From Nemopilema nomurai (taxonomy: Eukaryota; Cnidaria; Scyphozoa; Rhizostomeae; Rhizostomatidae): DNA of 64,000 bases. Under the pieces are notes generated by a model. That model did no database searches and was not told the DNA's origin. It saw nothing but the letters and a program-made list of their open reading frames with translations. This document shows, one piece after another, positions 60,101-64,000 of this stretch. Made by a program: the position numbers and the translations under genes. The stretch covers positions 601,818 to 665,817 of the forward strand of contig ML133488.1 in NCBI GenBank assembly GCA_003864495.1. Reading direction: 5' to 3'. How positions within the stretch are numbered: position 1 is the first letter of the stretch; every line of letters begins with the position of its first letter.

Positions 60101-63100
60101 GAAACCCTTTTCCAGTGTTGTAGTAACCTTCTGAAGAAGGAAGCTATCGCGTGCTTTTAGGCTATGCAAGAGACTGAAAAAAGCAGAAATCATCGTGAAT
60201 AGCCTTTAAAAAAAGAAAACAAACTGGAAATTTAAACTCCTTGAAAATCAATACGAACAAACTGAAGATTTTATCTAAAAATGAAAAAAATCAAGATGTC
60301 ATGACAACCAGAAAGAAGTTGCCGGAATAACTAGAAGTTTTCACACAAAAGGACTTCTGTTCAAAATCTATAAAAGGCATTTCTATGGAAAAATAGAAGT
60401 AATTTAGTGCGAAAACTAAAGATGCAAGTAAAGAAAGAAAAATCAGTCCACGCAGCAACTTAAGCAGCTTGGCAAAAAAATGCTTGTGATAATATTCATT
60501 CTGATAACCTGTTGACAAACTGAGTGAAACTAACCTCAGTGAACAATGAAAAGGTATGTTGATGGAGGATAACGCTCCATTGCCATCCATTAGAAAACAG
60601 GTGAAAATTTCAGTGGAGCAGTCCCCAGTTGAACTGACATAGCTTCCAAGGGTCCCGTAACCGTTATAAATCAGCCTACAAAGTAACGTATCCATCAACC
60701 TTCAAATTGTGATCCAATAGGAATAAAAGGAATTCTTTTAGACTGCATACGTTATCAGTCCTAGATTACATGCGAACGAGAAGCAACTCATTACCCTTCT
60801 TCTAGCAAGGATCAATATCAATATTTCCTTATTAAGGTATCCCGCTCCTATCTCATTATTCTCATTGACATGTCCATTAATTGTACACTATTAATAATTG
60901 TAATGGCGATTGTAAAAATATCAATCTATCCTCGATCTTCGAAATAATTGTTTCTATACATCTAACTTCGTCAATACACCAATCCTCTAATCTTCGAAAG
61001 TCTTCAAAAGTCTTCAAAAGTTGCGAAGCCTTATTCTGGCATAAGATTAAACATTATATAAAACAAAAAAATCGAACACAAAGCTCCAGAAACATATTCC
61101 AAAAACCCTGTTTTCTTTCAGCGAGGATCGATTTGACAAGAGCCCTTTTTATGCCGAGCATCTGAAGTGGGTTACCTGCAATCCCGGCCCACGTTAAATG
61201 CACCAACTCGATTTCCTTGCTCAGCAAGCCAAATCTAAAATGAGAATCTCTATTAACCACTTGAAAAACACAATTGAAGCATCCTCTTAATAAGCGTAAT
61301 AAGTGCACCAATGTCCATTTGCCCCAAGCAAAGCTCTGAGAAAAATCTTGTTTCACCAGTGTGAAGGTAGACCTCTGAGTGTTGAGGAGCTGATGGCTCG
61401 TAGCTATCAGTTATGTTTTAAACTTGGAACTCGATCAGATTTTATGTGGGGCCTATGCCAAAATGGGAACACAGCCTATAGAAGAGGTTCTTCATCAACA
61501 CTTAATCAGTACACCTAAAGCTCGCACCAAAGACTCTTTCTCTCACCTCTAGGATTCCTCTACGTGGAGCGTAGATCACAAGAAAGAGGGCTTGGCGGAA
61601 TTTCCTTCCAGTTTCGTCAGCATCACCCTGTTTGTCCGTTCGATCATCAACAATAATCCAACCGCATTGGGCGTCTCTGTAACCTAAACATAAAGAACAA
61701 TCAAATAACTGTATTATTAAATGACGCAGACAAGGACAAGAATACGTCCAACATCGTCTATAGGAGCACATGAAGATAATTATTTGACACAAAGTCTAGG
61801 CCGGCATTTTGAATATAGTGCTACCTGCAAGGCATTTAGAAAAAATTCGAATCTCGTACAAATGTTGTTTGAAATGAGGACTGAAATCTTGTAAACATGC
61901 ATGTTTGTTTATTAGCTCTAAACAAAGAGAATAAGGAAGTGAAAGAGTTGAGATGTTATGAGAAACATTTTCTATATTAACCCTTGGTAACATAAACTAG
62001 CAGCAAATAAGCAAAAAACCTAATGCACTTTTACAGTCTAAACGCAAAAATGCAAGGGCAAAAAAACTCCCACATTCGCTAACGGAGGCTGGGGCGGATT
62101 ATTGGGGACGTATTATCAAGGGCAATATCATTGCATGGAAAATGTGATTGCTTCATTTTTACGCCATCTTTCACCTCCTAGTATGCCACATCCAAATAGA
62201 GTGCAAGACACCCATGTGCAAGGATTGAGCCTGTGTCACTGGCATGGCAACCGAGTGCCTTTGCCACAGCAGCTCTGCCAGTTTCGCGGCAATCAAATAT
62301 AAACACACACTGCCTAGTGATGCATAGACTACCTTTGAGCATGCGCACGACAAGGCCGGTGTCATTCGATATCACCAAAATGCGACCAAAATCGTCAGTG
62401 CAAGCAGCTAGGCTGCCATCCGGAGACAACACGATCGACTCAGCTTGCCTTCGCTTATCAGGGATTCCATATCTACAGGAAAAGTAGTCAAACTAATTCA
62501 CTTAAGCTTCTTAAAGAGCAGGTAAAAATTGCGCTTGGACTTAGCATAGGACAAAGGCTATGAACTCAAGTCAAAGGTCAATTGGAATTCTCTACTCGTT
62601 CATTATAATCCCAGCCTATTGATATCTTGTTCATAGAAACAAAATATGTTAAATAAATTTGGTATGCAAAATATACAAATATATACCAAAATCGTAAATG
62701 TCAAAAGCTAACAGTGACCAAAAGCTGATTTTGAGATGTATTGGAAAAATACCTTGAGCACAGAAAACTATGGCTTCACTGTCCCGTGCTTTTTTAATTT
62801 CAGAGCAGTATGTAATTTTTCTTCGAACTCGCACCAGCACAAATCGTGACAAAAAGGTTACTATCTTTAAGCCTTATTTTAGCATTTGCATTAATCAATG
62901 ATTGACTTGAAATGCTTCCGTGCGATTTAGTATCTAATTACCTCAGCTTCACTGGCGTCCCCACTTCAACTGGCGGTTTCGGGGGCTTGGTATCTTTGGC
63001 GGGCTGAGATCTGAACTTGCTCCCGAGGCCTCGCCCAATCCAGTCGCTAGAAGAAAAACGTAGGCCGTGAAAGGCAGCCGACACAAAGAGAGTCTAGAAA

Positions 63101-63688
63101 CACAAACTCAAGTGATGTTTACATTATGAGCTTTTTGCTCGCAAAAAACGAGCACTGATCTGCCAGACTATTTGCAAGTACGACTTAGGAGCCGACATAT
63201 TGGAAAAACACCGACACGAGGCTCTAACAGAACCGATATTCAAGAGGCTCTTACATGAGACAACATATCAACCTTCAAGTATTTCAATGTTCAGCATGCA
63301 CTCACAATAATCACAACACGGATGGATAGAAGGACGGTGCGCTTATAATATTAAGCTGAACAGCCAGTGCATTTGCATAAGGAAGTATAGTAAATCTTGA
63401 TCAGCCTATACTTGCACAAATTATGAAAGAAAACAGCGATACAAAACTAACACACTTTTGGAAATCCTCTTTTACTTATCACTTGAAAATATTTACAAAC
63501 AACTGAGTAATGCAAAATAAAGGCAAACTAGAAAACAAGATGGACAACCTCGTTGCGTGGGAAATGCTTGAAATGAAAGCTGTCGTCAGCAAACTGACCA
63601 CGTTCACGGCAACCTCTGACATGAAAGGCGCCGAGTTCTCCTGCACAGAGGTAAGGTTTGCAAAGAGGATGTCATCAATGAAGTAAAA
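48128..63688 (-). CDS. RAB3GAP2: Rab3 GTPase-activating protein non-catalytic subunit (RAB3GAP2), 5'-partial
   Basis: With RAB3GAP1 this protein regulates Rab3 and activates Rab18 at the ER (family knowledge). Exons in minus-strand order: 63549-63688, 62942-63046, 62333-62472, 61547-61683, 61176-61234, 60535-60675, 60085-60173, 59716-59912, 59051-59141, 58273-58442, 57547-57787, 57123-57139, 56642-56722, 56169-56256, 55725-55867, 55011-55179, 54498-54668, 53810-53913, 53400-53466, 52944-53014, 52425-52460, 51936-52010, 51141-51208, 50449-50599, 49820-49906, 49198-49392, 48662-48823, 48128-48262. Phases agree throughout (about 1109 residues, TAA stop). The N-terminal ~330 residues lie beyond the window. 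Diagnostic segments are [66 protein letters not shown] and [11 protein letters not shown]. The dense small exons, one of 17 bp, make automatic prediction error-prone. Confidence 0.94.
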
Positions 63689-64000
63689 CTGCACACAAGG
63701 CAGTGCTGTTGTGTTCTGACATAGATAATGGAAGTGCGACTGGATAGGAAACTCCGCTAAAACAATGGATCTACTTTGGTGCTACAGTGAAGAGGGCTTT
63801 ATTTGTTTCGGCGAGAAAAACAATCAACTAAAACACCTTCGCAAGTCGATTGCTGCTTGAACTAAAAGTTTAATTAAAGAATGGAGGATACTTTTGAGAA
63901 GTGACGAACGAGGAGTTACAGAATAAATGAGACAAAAGTATAAAAAACCATGTTAAAATCATGTTGTTTAATCCACGTGTTTCTGATTTTTCTCCAAATA
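63689..64000. other. RAB3GAP2 intron running off the window
   Basis: The acceptor (tgcag) on the minus strand lies just right of 63688. No upstream coding exon is recognised before the window edge, so this stretch is intronic. Confidence 0.6.

Noticed and set aside
1..64000. CRISPR arrays, operons, bacterial promoters or ribosome binding sites
   Set aside because: The gene structure is clearly spliced and eukaryotic. The only regular arrays are minisatellites without spacers.

Overview
This is a eukaryotic, almost certainly animal, chromosomal segment. It is AT-rich, and its genes are split into many short exons by GT-AG introns. I rebuilt the genes by translating each strand, matching splice phases and comparing with protein families from memory. 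Four genes have clear animal orthologues (PDCD2, SLC30A6/ZnT6, DGLUCY, RAB3GAP2). The compact gene structure, the degenerate minisatellites and the sequence divergence suggest an invertebrate, perhaps a cnidarian or another early-branching animal. The phylum is inference only.

Layout. Bases 1-9260 hold no gene I can support, only AT-rich spacer with a 20-bp minisatellite near 4.7 kb. PDCD2 lies on the minus strand (9264-14594, 4 exons). A plus-strand gene (18640-21324, 3 exons) encodes a secreted protein made almost entirely of Ser-Gly repeats, like a serglycin-type proteoglycan core. SLC30A6 follows on the minus strand (23306-31347, 16 exons). Next come a decayed coiled-coil sequence and an intact single-exon GIY-YIG-like ORF (32740-33955, plus). 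DGLUCY (35275-40176, minus, 6 exons) is head-to-head with a nine-exon plus-strand gene (40576-43850). That gene joins a 3-hydroxyacyl-CoA-dehydrogenase-type NAD-binding fold, apparently catalytically dead, to a C-terminal RING finger. An intronless Ras-like GTPase (45822-46430, plus) is tail-to-tail with RAB3GAP2 (48128 to beyond 63688, minus). RAB3GAP2 has 28 exons in the window and its 5' end lies beyond the right edge.

The genes do not form one pathway. PDCD2 acts in ribosome assembly, ZnT6 in secretory-pathway zinc transport, DGLUCY in mitochondrial D-glutamate removal, and RAB3GAP2 in Rab GTPase regulation. The most novel items are the dehydrogenase-fold/RING fusion and the Ser-Gly-repeat secreted protein. 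Exon boundaries for all multi-exon genes keep an open frame with matching phases from end to end, which is the main support for the models. No transcript data were available.
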